Positions 8,598 through 16,588 of a DNA stretch of 50,788 bases are shown here, one piece after another. Made by a program: the position numbers and the translations under genes. Position 1 is the stretch's first letter, and each line of letters starts with the position of its first letter. Source of the stretch: Clostridiales bacterium (GTDB lineage: Bacteria; Bacillota; Clostridia; Oscillospirales; CAG-272). The stretch lies in NCBI GenBank assembly GCA_016288155.1, contig JAEEYP010000079.1:1-50788 (forward strand), given 5' to 3'. The notes under the pieces were generated by a model. That model searched no databases. It was given only the letters and a program-made list of their open reading frames with translations, and had not been told where the DNA came from.

Positions 8598-9020
8598 TCA
8601 GCGGTAGAAAATGTGCATATACAGGCAGTACACCAGAAACAGCACGGTGCAGGCGACGGAGGCGATGATGATCGCGCCGGGGAAGACGTACGTGTAGATC
8701 AGGCTGGCGATCAGGCAGAAGACGGAGACGCAGAGCGCCATGACGGGCGTCACGGTCCAGCGGGACGTATCCGTCTTTTTCACGAGCGTCATGATCAGCC
8801 ATACCAGGCTGGCGGCGGAGGCGATGCCGAAGAAGACGGCGAGAGGCACGAGCCAATGATTGACGAACGCCAGCTCCCATCTGCCGTCCTGCCGGATCGT
8901 CTGGAGGATGCAGATCCCGAGCAGGTCGCCGCCCGCGGCGGCGAGCATGCGGCGGATGATCGTCTGCTGAGTGACGACGCCGCTCTTCTTTTTCTTCGTT
9001 TTTCCCTTAGCCATAACCAT
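8598..9020 (-). CDS. Small membrane protein of unknown function
   Basis: About 140 residues: a lysine-rich N-terminus (AKGKTKKKKSG) followed by three hydrophobic helices (roughly 50-75, 88-110, 115-138), consistent with an integral membrane protein with a cytoplasmic basic tail. I do not recognise the family. The start is uncertain: ATGs at 9020 and 9014 and a GTG at 9029 are in frame. The only good ribosome-binding sequence (AAAGGAG, about 9051-9057) is 30 bases away with a perfect hairpin (9032-9047) in between. A consensus promoter at 9187-9215 serves it alone. Confidence 0.7.
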   Translation of the reverse strand: MVMAKGKTKKKKSGVVTQQTIIRRMLAAAGGDLLGICILQTIRQDGRWELAFVNHWLVPLAVFFGIASAASLVWLIMTLVKKTDTSRWTVTPVMALCVSVFCLIASLIYTYVFPGAIIIASVACTVLFLVYCLYMHIFYR

Positions 9021-9031
9021 TTTCGGCACTG

Positions 9032-9047
9032 TCCGCCCGAGGGCGGA
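9032..9047 (-). promoter_or_regulatory. Hairpin between ribosome-binding site and start codon
   Basis: The perfect stem TCCGCCC/GGGCGGA with a two-base loop lies between an AAAGGAG sequence and the start codons of the membrane-protein gene. Folding would bring the two together, so it may set or regulate translation. Confidence 0.5.
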
Positions 9048-9186
9048 TCGCTCCTTTTCGTTGTAGCGTTCTATGATAAAAATCGTATGGGAAGCAAAAT
9101 GATCCCGTTTTCAGACCGCCGTCCGTCGAAGCGGGACGCCCGCGGGCACGCGGACAAAAGCCTCTCCTGAACGGCACACTGAGTAT

Positions 9187-9215
9187 ATTATACAGTATAT
9201 CATGCGATTTGTCAA
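9187..9215 (-). promoter_or_regulatory. Consensus sigma-A promoter of the small membrane protein gene
   Basis: On the minus strand, TTGACA, 17 bases, TATAAT: both boxes are perfect. It predicts a leader of about 160 bases. The 383 bases between the genes at 8598 and 9413 hold this promoter, its GC-rich leader and the prmA terminator; nothing coding is seen there. Confidence 0.92.
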
Positions 9216-9350
9216 TTTTTTTCTTGAGAATTCCCGTCGAATCGGGCAAAACACGCCGCAGTCTCCCCTTAAAGGACAGTATATCCCGTTCGGATTTTTT
9301 CATTCTGACGGAGATCCGGTCCTTTTTGTTCCGAAAACGGCCGTCAAAAG

Positions 9351-9383
9351 AAAAAACGCGGGACCCGACCGTCGGGCCCCGCC
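9351..9383 (-). terminator. Terminator of the hrcA-grpE-dnaK-dnaJ-prmA operon
   Basis: On the minus strand an 11-bp stem (GCGGGGCCCGA with TCGGGTCCCGC, one wobble) is followed by GTTTTTTC, 30 bases after the prmA stop. Confidence 0.9.
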
Positions 9384-9412
9384 GTATTCTCATTTTCTTT
9401 TTCCGCCGCGGC

Positions 9413-10360
9413 TCATGCCCGCCGGCAAAACGCGCCCGCGTACCATCCGTTCTCCCGGCGCAAGCCCGTCTCGGCAAATCCCTCGGCGGCGAGCGCGGCA
9501 ATAACTTCGTCCGCCCGTTCCGCGATGATCCCCGACGCGATCAGCACGCCGTCTTCCTTCAGATACCGTCCGACGTCCGGGGCGAGCCGCAGGATCACGT
9601 CCGCCACGATGTTCGCCACGCACACGTCATAGCGTACCGCCGGCACCGAGGCGAGCAGATCGGAGACCGCGCACGTCACGTTGTCCGTGCCGTTGAGCGC
9701 CGCGTTCTCCGCGGCGATCCGGACGGCCGTCGGATCGATATCGCAGGCAAAGCAGGACGCCGCGCCGAGCCGCGCCGCGCAGATCGCCAAAATCCCGCTC
9801 CCGCAGCCGACGTCGAGCACCTCGTCGCCCGGACGCACCGTCTCCTCCAGCATCGCCGCGCAGAGGCGCGTCGTCTCGTGCGTGCCGGTACCGAACGCCA
9901 TTCCCGGATCCATGAGCACGGTCAGCTCGCCGTCCTTCGGCTCGTATTCCTCCCACACGGGCACGATCACGAGTCTTCGTCCGGTATGGATCGGATGGTA
10001 GTATTTCTTCCACGAATCCGCCCAGTCTTCCTCGCGCACGCCGCTCACGGTGATCTCCGCTTCGATCTTCTCCTCGCGCAGCCGATCACGGATGAACAGC
10101 TCCGCCTCCCGCGGCGACTGCTCCTCCGGCACGAACACGGACACCGCCGCGTGCGTGCGGTCTTTTTTCAGAAGCTCCTCGTCGATCAGATCGCCGTACA
10201 CGCCGTCAAGTTCCTGTTCCACGTCGGAGAAATCCTCGATCATGAGCGCGTTGTCCACCATGCTCAGTATCGCCGAGACGGTGTCCAGCGCCTCCCGATC
10301 CGCGCTGACGCGGATGCGGATCCAGTTCTTGTCGTCCATGCCGCGCTCTCCTTCGTTCAT
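9413..10360 (-). CDS. prmA: Ribosomal protein L11 methyltransferase PrmA
   Basis: S-adenosylmethionine-dependent methyltransferase that trimethylates ribosomal protein L11. At 315 residues it has the usual N-terminal substrate-recognition domain (about 1-110) and a Rossmann methyltransferase domain. The SAM-binding motif is DVGCGSGILAICAARLGA (about 180-197), preceded by the family hallmark PGMAFGTGTHETT and followed by NIVADVI. It starts 3 bp after the dnaJ stop, so it is the last gene of the heat-shock operon, an arrangement common in Firmicutes. Confidence 0.96.
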   Translation of the reverse strand: MNEGERGMDDKNWIRIRVSADREALDTVSAILSMVDNALMIEDFSDVEQELDGVYGDLIDEELLKKDRTHAAVSVFVPEEQSPREAELFIRDRLREEKIEAEITVSGVREEDWADSWKKYYHPIHTGRRLVIVPVWEEYEPKDGELTVLMDPGMAFGTGTHETTRLCAAMLEETVRPGDEVLDVGCGSGILAICAARLGAASCFACDIDPTAVRIAAENAALNGTDNVTCAVSDLLASVPAVRYDVCVANIVADVILRLAPDVGRYLKEDGVLIASGIIAERADEVIAALAAEGFAETGLRRENGWYAGAFCRRA

Positions 10361-10363
10361 CGA

Positions 10364-11497
10364 TCATTTGCGGAAGCGGCGGAAGAATTTCTCCCGTCCC
10401 TTCACGCCGGTCTCGCCGCAGCTGTCCGCGAAGCGGCGGAGCAGATCCTTCTGTTCCGCGTTCAGGCTCTTCGGCGTCTCGACGCGCACCGTGAAGTGCA
10501 GCGTCCCGCGGTTCTTGGAATTCACGACGGGAACGCCCTTCTGCTTCAGATGGAAGGTCGTCCCGGTCTGCGTCCCTTCGGGGATCTGGAATTTCTCCGT
10601 TCCCTCCAGCGTCGGGATGTCGATCTCGCCGCCGAGCGCCGCCTCCGCGAAGGAGATCGGCACCTCGCAGTAGATATCCGTCCCTTCGCGCTCGAAGAGC
10701 GGATGCGGCCGCACCGACACGGAGATGTAGAGATCTCCCGCGGCGCCGCCGTCGCGGCCGTCGCTGCCCTGACCGCTGAGCACGATCCGCTGTCCGTCGT
10801 CGATCCCCGCGGGAACGGAGACGTCCAGCTTCTTCGTCACGTAGGTATATCCCGCGCCGCGGCACGCGCTGCACGGTGTTTCCACGATCTTGCCGGTGCC
10901 TCGGCAGGCGTCGCAGTTCTTCTGCGTCTGCATGATCCCGAGCGGCGTACGCTGCTGCGTACGGACGCGCCCGGTCCCGCGGCAGGTGGGACAGGTCTTC
11001 GGGGAAGTTCCCTTCGCCGCGCCGCTGCCGCCGCATTCGGCGCACTTCTGCAGCCGCTGGTAGGAGATCTCCTTCTTCACGCCGAAGACGGCCTCCTCAA
11101 AGGTGAGCGTCAGCCGGACGCTCAGATCGTCGCCGCGCGCCGGTCCGCCGCGCCGCGCGGAGGAGGAACCGCCCATGCCGCCGAAGAAGCTCGAGAAGAT
11201 GTCGGAAATATCGAAATCCTCGCCGAAGCCTCCGAATCCGCCGAAGCCGGAGCCGCCGCCGCCCGCTTCAAAGGCGGCGTGGCCGTACTGATCGTATTTT
11301 GCTTTTTTATCGGGGTCGGAGAGGACGTCGTACGCCTCGTTGACCTCCTTGAATTTCTGCTCCGCCTCTTTGTCGCCCGGATTCATATCCGGGTGGTACT
11401 TTTTCGCCAGCGTGCGGTAGGCGCGCTTGATCGCCGCCTCGTCCGCCGATTTGTCGAGACCGAGCACCTCATAATAATCCCGTTTGTTTTCCGCCAT
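10364..11497 (-). CDS. dnaJ: Chaperone protein DnaJ (type I Hsp40)
   Basis: Co-chaperone that delivers substrates to DnaK and stimulates its ATPase. Of 377 residues, the N-terminal J domain carries HPD (in YHPDMN, about residue 36), followed by a Gly/Phe-rich linker. A zinc domain with four CxxCxGxG repeats follows (CAECGGSG, CPTCRGTG, CDACRGTG, CSACRGAG), then the C-terminal peptide-binding domains. All hallmarks of a full type I DnaJ are present. It lies 169 bp after dnaK, and that gap contains strong hairpins that could lower its expression relative to dnaK. Confidence 0.98.
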   Translation of the reverse strand: MAENKRDYYEVLGLDKSADEAAIKRAYRTLAKKYHPDMNPGDKEAEQKFKEVNEAYDVLSDPDKKAKYDQYGHAAFEAGGGGSGFGGFGGFGEDFDISDIFSSFFGGMGGSSSARRGGPARGDDLSVRLTLTFEEAVFGVKKEISYQRLQKCAECGGSGAAKGTSPKTCPTCRGTGRVRTQQRTPLGIMQTQKNCDACRGTGKIVETPCSACRGAGYTYVTKKLDVSVPAGIDDGQRIVLSGQGSDGRDGGAAGDLYISVSVRPHPLFEREGTDIYCEVPISFAEAALGGEIDIPTLEGTEKFQIPEGTQTGTTFHLKQKGVPVVNSKNRGTLHFTVRVETPKSLNAEQKDLLRRFADSCGETGVKGREKFFRRFRK

Positions 11498-11592
11498 ATG
11501 CCGGACCGCCTTTCTGGGAGATACGGGGGATGCGGCCGCCGCCGCGCCGGGGCGCCGCGGCAGCCGGAAAAGCGCCGTAAAACCGCAAAGAA

Positions 11593-11657
11593 GGCGGAAT
11601 GCTCCGCCTCATCGCGTCTGTTTGCCCCCGCCCGGAGCTCCCGTCTCCGGGCGGGGG
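11593..11657 (-). other. Two strong hairpins between dnaK and dnaJ
   Basis: A perfect 13-bp stem (CCCCCGCCCGGAG/CTCCGGGCGGGGG, 11625-11657) and a 6-bp stem (GGCGGA/TCCGCC, 11593-11608) fill the dnaK-dnaJ gap. Neither is followed by a T run on the minus strand. They probably act as RNA stability or processing elements rather than true terminators. Confidence 0.6.
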
Positions 11658-11666
11658 CGGCAAATG

Positions 11667-13508
11667 TTACTGGTTGGACTTATCCTCGAAATCGGCGCCG
11701 TACACGGTACCGTCGCCGTCCGTGTGCGGTCCGGCGCCGGCGCCCGGATTCGGACCCTGGTCCTGCGCGCCCTGCGCGGACTGGTACAGCTTCTCCGCGA
11801 GCGGATAGAACGCCTTCTCGAGCGCTTCCGTATCCGCCTTGATCGCGTCGGTATCGCCGGACTTGACCGTCTCCTTCAGCTTCTCGATGGCGGCGGTGAC
11901 CGGCGTCTTCAGCGATTCGTCCGCCTTGTCGCCGATCTCGGAGAGCGATTTCTCGCACTGGAAGATCATGCTCTCGGCGCGGTTCTTCGTCTCGACGGCT
12001 TCCTTCTGCTTCTTGTCCGCCTCGGCGAACTTCTCCGCGTCCTTGACGGCGCGGTCGATGTCCTCCTTGGACATGTTCGTCGAGGAGGTGATCGTGATAT
12101 GCTGTTCCTTGCCGGTGCCCTTGTCGACGGCGGTCACGTTCACGATGCCGTTGGCGTCGATATCGAAGGTGACCTCGATCTGCGGGATGCCGCGCGGCGC
12201 GGGCGCGATGCCGTCGAGAATGAAGCGGCCGAGCGTCGTATTGCCGGACGCCATGTCGCGCTCGCCCTGCAGGACGTGGATCTCCACGGAGGTCTGACCG
12301 TCCGCGGCGGTGGAGTAGATCTGGCTCTTCTTGACCGGGATCGTCGTGTTCCGGTCGATGATGCGGTTGAAGACGCCGCCGAGCGTCTCGATGCCGAGCG
12401 ACAGCGGAGTCACGTCGAGGAGCAGCACGTCCTTGACGTCGCCGCCGAGGACGCCGCCCTGGATCGCCGCGCCGATCGCGACGCACTCATCCGGGTTGAT
12501 GCCCTTGAAGGGCTCCTTGCCGATGAACTTCTTGACCGCTTCCTGCACGGCGGGGATACGGGTGGAACCGCCGACGAGGAGCACCTTGTCGATCTGGGAC
12601 GTGCTCAGACCGGCGTCGGCGAGCGCCTTCTTCGTCGGGGCGATCGTCCGCTCGACGAGATCGGCGGTGATGCGGTCGAATTCCGCCCGCGTCAGCGTCG
12701 CCTCGAAGTGGAGCGGGCCGTCCGCCGTCGCCGTGATGAACGGCAGGTTGATGGAGGCGGTCGTCATGCCGGACAGCTCGATCTTCGCCTTCTCGGCGGC
12801 GTCGCGCAGTCTCTGGAGCACCATCTTGTCCTTGCGGAGGTCGATGCCGTGATCCTTCTGGAACTGATCCGCCATCCAGTCGATGATGCGGTGGTCGAAA
12901 TCGTCGCCGCCGAGGTGCGTGTCGCCGTTCGTGGCGAGCACCTCGAACACGCCGTCGGAGATCTCGAGCAGGGACACGTCGAACGTGCCGCCGCCGAGGT
13001 CGTAGACCATGATCTTCTGATCGGCGCCTTCCTTATCGATGCCGTAGGCGAGCGCGGCGGCCGTCGGCTCGTTGATGATCCGCTTGACGTCCAGACCGGC
13101 GATCTTGCCGGCGTCCTTCGTCGCCTGACGCTGCGCGTCGGAGAAGTACGCCGGAACGGTGATGACCGCGTCGGTCACGGAGGTGCCGAGGTACGCCTCG
13201 GCGTCCGCCTTCAGCTTCTGCAGGATCATCGCGGAGATCTCCTGCGGGGTGAACTGCTTGTCGTCGATGGAGACCTTCGTGTCGGAGCCCATCTTGCGCT
13301 TGATGCTCATGACCGTACGGTCGGGGTTCGTGATCGCCTGACGCTTTGCGACCTGGCCGATCATCCTCTCGCCCGTCTTGGAGAACGCGACGACGGAAGG
13401 AGTCGTTCTGGAGCCTTCCGGATTCGGGATGACGGTGGGCTCGCCGCCTTCATACACGGCGACGCAGGAGTTGGTCGTACCGAGATCTATACCGATGATT
13501 TTTCCCAT
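11667..13508 (-). CDS. dnaK: Chaperone protein DnaK (Hsp70)
   Basis: ATP-dependent chaperone of 613 residues. The nucleotide-binding domain opens with [18 protein letters not shown], includes the phosphate-binding [12 protein letters not shown] (about 167-178) and [13 protein letters not shown] (about 307-319). It continues through the interdomain linker [13 protein letters not shown] into the substrate-binding domain and helical lid. The C-terminal tail is low-complexity and Gly/Pro-rich. Length and motifs are those of a Gram-positive DnaK. It sits between grpE and dnaJ and is expected to be repressed by HrcA through the CIRCE element at 15388-15414. Confidence 0.98.
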   Translation of the reverse strand: MGKIIGIDLGTTNSCVAVYEGGEPTVIPNPEGSRTTPSVVAFSKTGERMIGQVAKRQAITNPDRTVMSIKRKMGSDTKVSIDDKQFTPQEISAMILQKLKADAEAYLGTSVTDAVITVPAYFSDAQRQATKDAGKIAGLDVKRIINEPTAAALAYGIDKEGADQKIMVYDLGGGTFDVSLLEISDGVFEVLATNGDTHLGGDDFDHRIIDWMADQFQKDHGIDLRKDKMVLQRLRDAAEKAKIELSGMTTASINLPFITATADGPLHFEATLTRAEFDRITADLVERTIAPTKKALADAGLSTSQIDKVLLVGGSTRIPAVQEAVKKFIGKEPFKGINPDECVAIGAAIQGGVLGGDVKDVLLLDVTPLSLGIETLGGVFNRIIDRNTTIPVKKSQIYSTAADGQTSVEIHVLQGERDMASGNTTLGRFILDGIAPAPRGIPQIEVTFDIDANGIVNVTAVDKGTGKEQHITITSSTNMSKEDIDRAVKDAEKFAEADKKQKEAVETKNRAESMIFQCEKSLSEIGDKADESLKTPVTAAIEKLKETVKSGDTDAIKADTEALEKAFYPLAEKLYQSAQGAQDQGPNPGAGAGPHTDGDGTVYGADFEDKSNQ

Positions 13509-13553
13509 AATAATACCCTCCGAAGATATATAAAAGTTTTTTTGTGATTCCGT

Positions 13554-14237
13554 TCAGTTTGCGACCTTGACCATCGCGTAGCGGATGATCCGGTCGCCGT
13601 GGCGATATCCGCGCTGGAAGACCTCGAGGATCTCCCCCTCGCCGTGCTCCTCGTCGTCCACGTGCATCACGGCGTTGTGGAGCGCCGGATCGAAGACGTC
13701 GCCCGGAGCGCCGAAAGGCTCGATGCGGAGCTTTTCGAGAATGGCGGGGACGGAGCCGAGGATCATCTTCACGCCTTCGGCGACCTTGTCGCTCTCCGTG
13801 TACTGCGAGGCGCGCTCAAGATTGTCGATCAGCGGGAGCAGATCCTTCACGCAGTCCGCCGCCGCGTCGGCGTAGATGCCGTCGCGCTCACGCGCGGTGC
13901 GCTTGCGGAAGTTGTCGTATTCCGCCAGCGTGCGCAGGTATTTGTCCTTCTGCTCGTCGGCCTGCGCCGCCGCTTCCTTCAGTTTCTCCGTAAGCGAGGC
14001 GTTCTCCGCGCGGAGTTTTTTCACCTCCGCCGCCGCGTGCTTTTCCCGCCGGATCCCGTGCTCGGCAGCATCGGCTTCCGCGTCGGCGTTCTCCGGCGTT
14101 TCCGCCCCGTCCGCCGACGCCGCGCCGCCGGTCTCCCCGCCGTCCGCCTGTGCGGCGTCGGGCGGAAGCTCCGACGCTTCCTGCGGCGTTTCGGTCACGT
14201 CCGGGGTCCGTTCCGGATTTTCTTTCTTTTCCTCCAT
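13554..14237 (-). CDS. grpE: Nucleotide exchange factor GrpE
   Basis: Releases ADP from DnaK. At 227 residues, the first 90 or so are acidic, alanine-rich low-complexity sequence, longer than in most GrpE proteins. The long helix carries the typical YLRTLAEYDNFRKRTARE (about 110-127). The C-terminal beta domain ends VFQRGYRHGDRIIRYAMVKVA, of which GYRHGDRIIR is diagnostic. The gene is 12 bp downstream of hrcA. Confidence 0.96.
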   Translation of the reverse strand: MEEKKENPERTPDVTETPQEASELPPDAAQADGGETGGAASADGAETPENADAEADAAEHGIRREKHAAAEVKKLRAENASLTEKLKEAAAQADEQKDKYLRTLAEYDNFRKRTARERDGIYADAAADCVKDLLPLIDNLERASQYTESDKVAEGVKMILGSVPAILEKLRIEPFGAPGDVFDPALHNAVMHVDDEEHGEGEILEVFQRGYRHGDRIIRYAMVKVAN

Positions 14238-14249
14238 AGCACATCATCT

Positions 14250-15356
14250 CTATTCTTCTTGATTGTCCGGCGGCGCGTCGCCGGCGCGTCCCTCGCCCCC
14301 GCTGCCGAGAGCGTCGAGGATGCCGGCGGACAGATGGTCGATCATCGAGATGACGCGGGAATAATCCATCCGCGTCGGTCCGATGATGCCGATCGTGCCG
14401 ACGATATGACCGCCGTTCTTCACGGTCTTGAGGATCAAAGTCGAATTGTCCATGATCTTCACCAGATTCTCGTGACCGATATAGACCTGTACCTTGTTGT
14501 CGTCTCCGGTGTCCGCGACCGAACGCGTCTCGTCGGAGAGCATCCGCAACAGATCGTCCTTCTGCTCGAAGAGCGCCAAAATCTCCTGGAGACGGTCCCG
14601 GTCGTAGGTGTCCGGATAGGCGAGCAGGCGGTTGACGCCGTCCACCTTCAGTTCCCCGCCATCAAAGGACGTCAGCGTTTCGTACACGCCTTTGACGACC
14701 GGATTGACCAGATACCCGTAGACGCCCATGCGCCGTTCCATGTCCATCAGAAGCGGAAGATTCATCTCCTCCGCGGCGACGGAAACGAGCGATTCGTTGA
14801 GCACGTCGGAGAGGCGCGACGCCGCCTCCGGCGGGATCGGCGTCTCGCAGAGGATATACTTGCTCTTGACGACGCCGCTCGAGAGGATCATGACGAGCAC
14901 CAGCTTGTTCTCTGCCATCGGGATGACCTCGAAGCGCGTGACGATGTTGCGCACGTCGCGCGGACGGATCGCAAGCGCGGTGTAGTTCGTCATCGAGGAA
15001 GCGAGGCGCATCGCCTCGTCGAGGATCGTGTCGAGCTCGGACTGCCGGGCGCGCAGCGCCGTTTTGAGCTCTGTGATCTCCCGCGAGGTCATGTTGTACT
15101 TCTCGATGAGGGAATCCACGTAGAAGCGGTAGCCGTCCTCCGTGGGGATCCGGCCGGCGGAGGTATGCGGCTGCTCCAGGTAGCCCATGTCCTCCAGCTC
15201 CGCCATTTCGTTGCGGATCGTAGCGGACGAATATGCGATCTGCTTGTTCTGCATCAGGAATTTGCTTCCGACCGGCTCGCCCAGCGCAATGTGCGCTTCG
15301 ATCACCGCTTTGAGGATCATCTTTTTCCGTTCGGTCAGCTCCGGTTCGTGTGCCAT
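14250..15356 (-). CDS. hrcA: Heat-inducible transcription repressor HrcA
   Basis: Repressor of class I heat-shock genes that binds CIRCE; its activity depends on folding by GroEL. The 368-residue protein begins with a winged-helix domain (LTERKKMILKAVIEAHI, then SSATIRNEMAELEDMGYLEQPHTSAGR), followed by the GAF-like dimerisation region and the C-terminal IGPTRMDYSRVISMIDHL. It is the first gene of the operon and autoregulated, since the operator lies 32 bp upstream of its start. Confidence 0.97.
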   Translation of the reverse strand: MAHEPELTERKKMILKAVIEAHIALGEPVGSKFLMQNKQIAYSSATIRNEMAELEDMGYLEQPHTSAGRIPTEDGYRFYVDSLIEKYNMTSREITELKTALRARQSELDTILDEAMRLASSMTNYTALAIRPRDVRNIVTRFEVIPMAENKLVLVMILSSGVVKSKYILCETPIPPEAASRLSDVLNESLVSVAAEEMNLPLLMDMERRMGVYGYLVNPVVKGVYETLTSFDGGELKVDGVNRLLAYPDTYDRDRLQEILALFEQKDDLLRMLSDETRSVADTGDDNKVQVYIGHENLVKIMDNSTLILKTVKNGGHIVGTIGIIGPTRMDYSRVISMIDHLSAGILDALGSGGEGRAGDAPPDNQEE

Positions 15357-15387
15357 CCCATGCCGCCTCCTGTCCGCCGAATTCAGA

Positions 15388-15414
15388 TTAGCACTCGGTT
15401 TGCTTAAGTGCTAA
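15388..15414 (-). promoter_or_regulatory. CIRCE operator (HrcA binding site)
   Basis: TTAGCACTC, nine bases, AAGTGCTAA. This matches the CIRCE consensus TTAGCACTC-N9-GAGTGCTAA at all but one position. It lies just downstream of the promoter at 15427-15455 and upstream of hrcA. Confidence 0.95.
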
Positions 15415-15426
15415 CTTGTGATTCAT

Positions 15427-15455
15427 AATTTACCATTTTAGGGCGCGTAAATCAA
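15427..15455 (-). promoter_or_regulatory. Sigma-A promoter of the heat-shock operon
   Basis: On the minus strand, TTGATT, 17 bases, TAAATT. The start point would fall at the outer edge of the CIRCE palindrome, as expected for HrcA control. Confidence 0.75.
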
Positions 15456-15516
15456 GACTATTTTGAAGATATTTTGTTAATATTTTGTGAACTGCCGTTT
15501 TTTTATCACTGAAAGT

Positions 15517-15550
15517 GCGGGACTGCGCATTTTCGCGCAGTCCCGCATTC
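15517..15550 (-). terminator. Hairpin behind the surface-protein gene
   Basis: A perfect 12-bp stem (GCGGGACTGCGC/GCGCAGTCCCGC) with a 6-base loop lies 15 bases after the stop codon at 15561. The T run on the minus strand is weak (ACTTTC), so termination may be incomplete. Confidence 0.55.
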
Positions 15551-15560
15551 CTTTTCCCCA

Positions 15561-16409
15561 TTATGTTTTCCGTTTTCGCGTCAGCCTATACACGGCCGCC
15601 GCGGCAGCCGCGCAGAGCGCCGCCGGATACAGCCCGGCGTCCGCCGTATGCGGCGCGGGCACGTCGTCCTCCGGCGCCGGCGGGAGGTCTCCCGTGAAAT
15701 CCTCCGGCGCGAGGTAACTGACCGCCCGCTCCCGGGCGGCGGCCTCCTCTTCGGTGAAATCCGCGCCGCAGACGAGATACACGGAGCCGATCTCCACGGA
15801 CGCGTTGCGGAAGACGAAGCCCCGTCCGCCCTCGGCGACGGAGCGGACGTGCTGCAGCCGGAGCACCTCCTCTTCCCCGCCCGCGCGGACGCGCAGTTCA
15901 CTGAGCATCCCATGGCGGATCGGGATCTCCACCGTCACCCACGCGCCGGACGTCAGATGCTCCGTCACCGCCTCGCCGCAGCGGCCGAAGCCGTCGCATA
16001 CGCCGTCGGCGCGGAGGACCGCCTCCGTCCGGTTGGAGGGCGCCGCGCCGGAACTGGTGAGCAGAAAGCCGCAGCTCCCGTTCGCCTCGAGCAGCTCCGT
16101 GAAGCGGAAGGTGTACAGCACGGTGTATGTATCCGGGAACGGGAGCTCCGGCGGCAGGAGCAGATAGGTCTTGTAATCGCTGGCGGCGGAGACGAGCAGT
16201 CCCTCCCCCGAGAGAGAGAACGACGCACCGCTCCAGGAAGCGGTGCCGAGGCGCAGCCCCGTGTCGCGCAGGGAACCGTATTCGTCATAGCGGGCGGCGA
16301 ACACCGCCTCGCCCTGCCGATACTCCGCTGTACCGGCATACGCGGGCAGCACCGCCCCGAAAAACAGAAGCAGCAGGAAAAACGCTCCCCCGATGAGCCG
16401 TTTCGTCAT
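15561..16409 (-). CDS. Secreted, wall- or membrane-anchored protein of unknown function
   Basis: A 282-residue exported protein. Residues 1-25 are a signal peptide (LIGGAFFLLLLFFGAVL, cleavage near AYA). The central part (about 30-215) is beta-rich with many aromatic and glycine positions and could be a jelly-roll or LamG-like fold, but I see no diagnostic motif. The C-terminus has an acidic proline-rich spacer, then PHTADAG, a hydrophobic helix (LYPAALCAAAAAAVY) and a basic tail (RLTRKRKT). This is the layout of an LPxTG-type sorting signal with a divergent motif, so sortase attachment is possible; simple membrane anchoring is the alternative. It is a single gene with its own promoter. Confidence 0.75.
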   Translation of the reverse strand: MTKRLIGGAFFLLLLFFGAVLPAYAGTAEYRQGEAVFAARYDEYGSLRDTGLRLGTASWSGASFSLSGEGLLVSAASDYKTYLLLPPELPFPDTYTVLYTFRFTELLEANGSCGFLLTSSGAAPSNRTEAVLRADGVCDGFGRCGEAVTEHLTSGAWVTVEIPIRHGMLSELRVRAGGEEEVLRLQHVRSVAEGGRGFVFRNASVEIGSVYLVCGADFTEEEAAARERAVSYLAPEDFTGDLPPAPEDDVPAPHTADAGLYPAALCAAAAAAVYRLTRKRKT

Positions 16410-16459
16410 TTTCTCGCCCCCTCTCTTCCGTCGTCGGGATCCGCATCGATTCCGCGTTT

Positions 16460-16488
16460 ATTATATGCCTTTCGCCCGCAAAATGCAA
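16460..16488 (-). promoter_or_regulatory. Sigma-A promoter of the surface-protein gene
   Basis: On the minus strand, TTGCAT, 17 bases, TATAAT. Just upstream the motif AGCTGCAACAA occurs twice in tandem (about 16500-16522). Confidence 0.8.
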
Positions 16489-16541
16489 CGAACGCCGGAA
16501 AGCTGCAACAAAGCTGCAACAATCCGCGCGGCGATCGGACG

Positions 16542-16575
16542 AAAAACGGGCTGTCCCCCCAAAGGAGACAGCCCG
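16542..16575 (-). terminator. Terminator of the sugar-ABC ATPase gene
   Basis: On the minus strand, the stem CGGGCTGTC/GACAGCCCG is followed by GTTTTTCG, 14 bases beyond the stop codon. Confidence 0.88.
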
Positions 16576-16588
16576 TGTGCCAAACGGA

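Noticed and set aside
9209-11842. 877-codon plus-strand ORF opposite prmA and dnaJ
   Set aside because: Antisense of two conserved genes; composition is that of a shadow frame.
11484-13547. 687-codon plus-strand ORF opposite dnaK
   Set aside because: The dnaK reading is certain; this frame is a codon-usage artefact.
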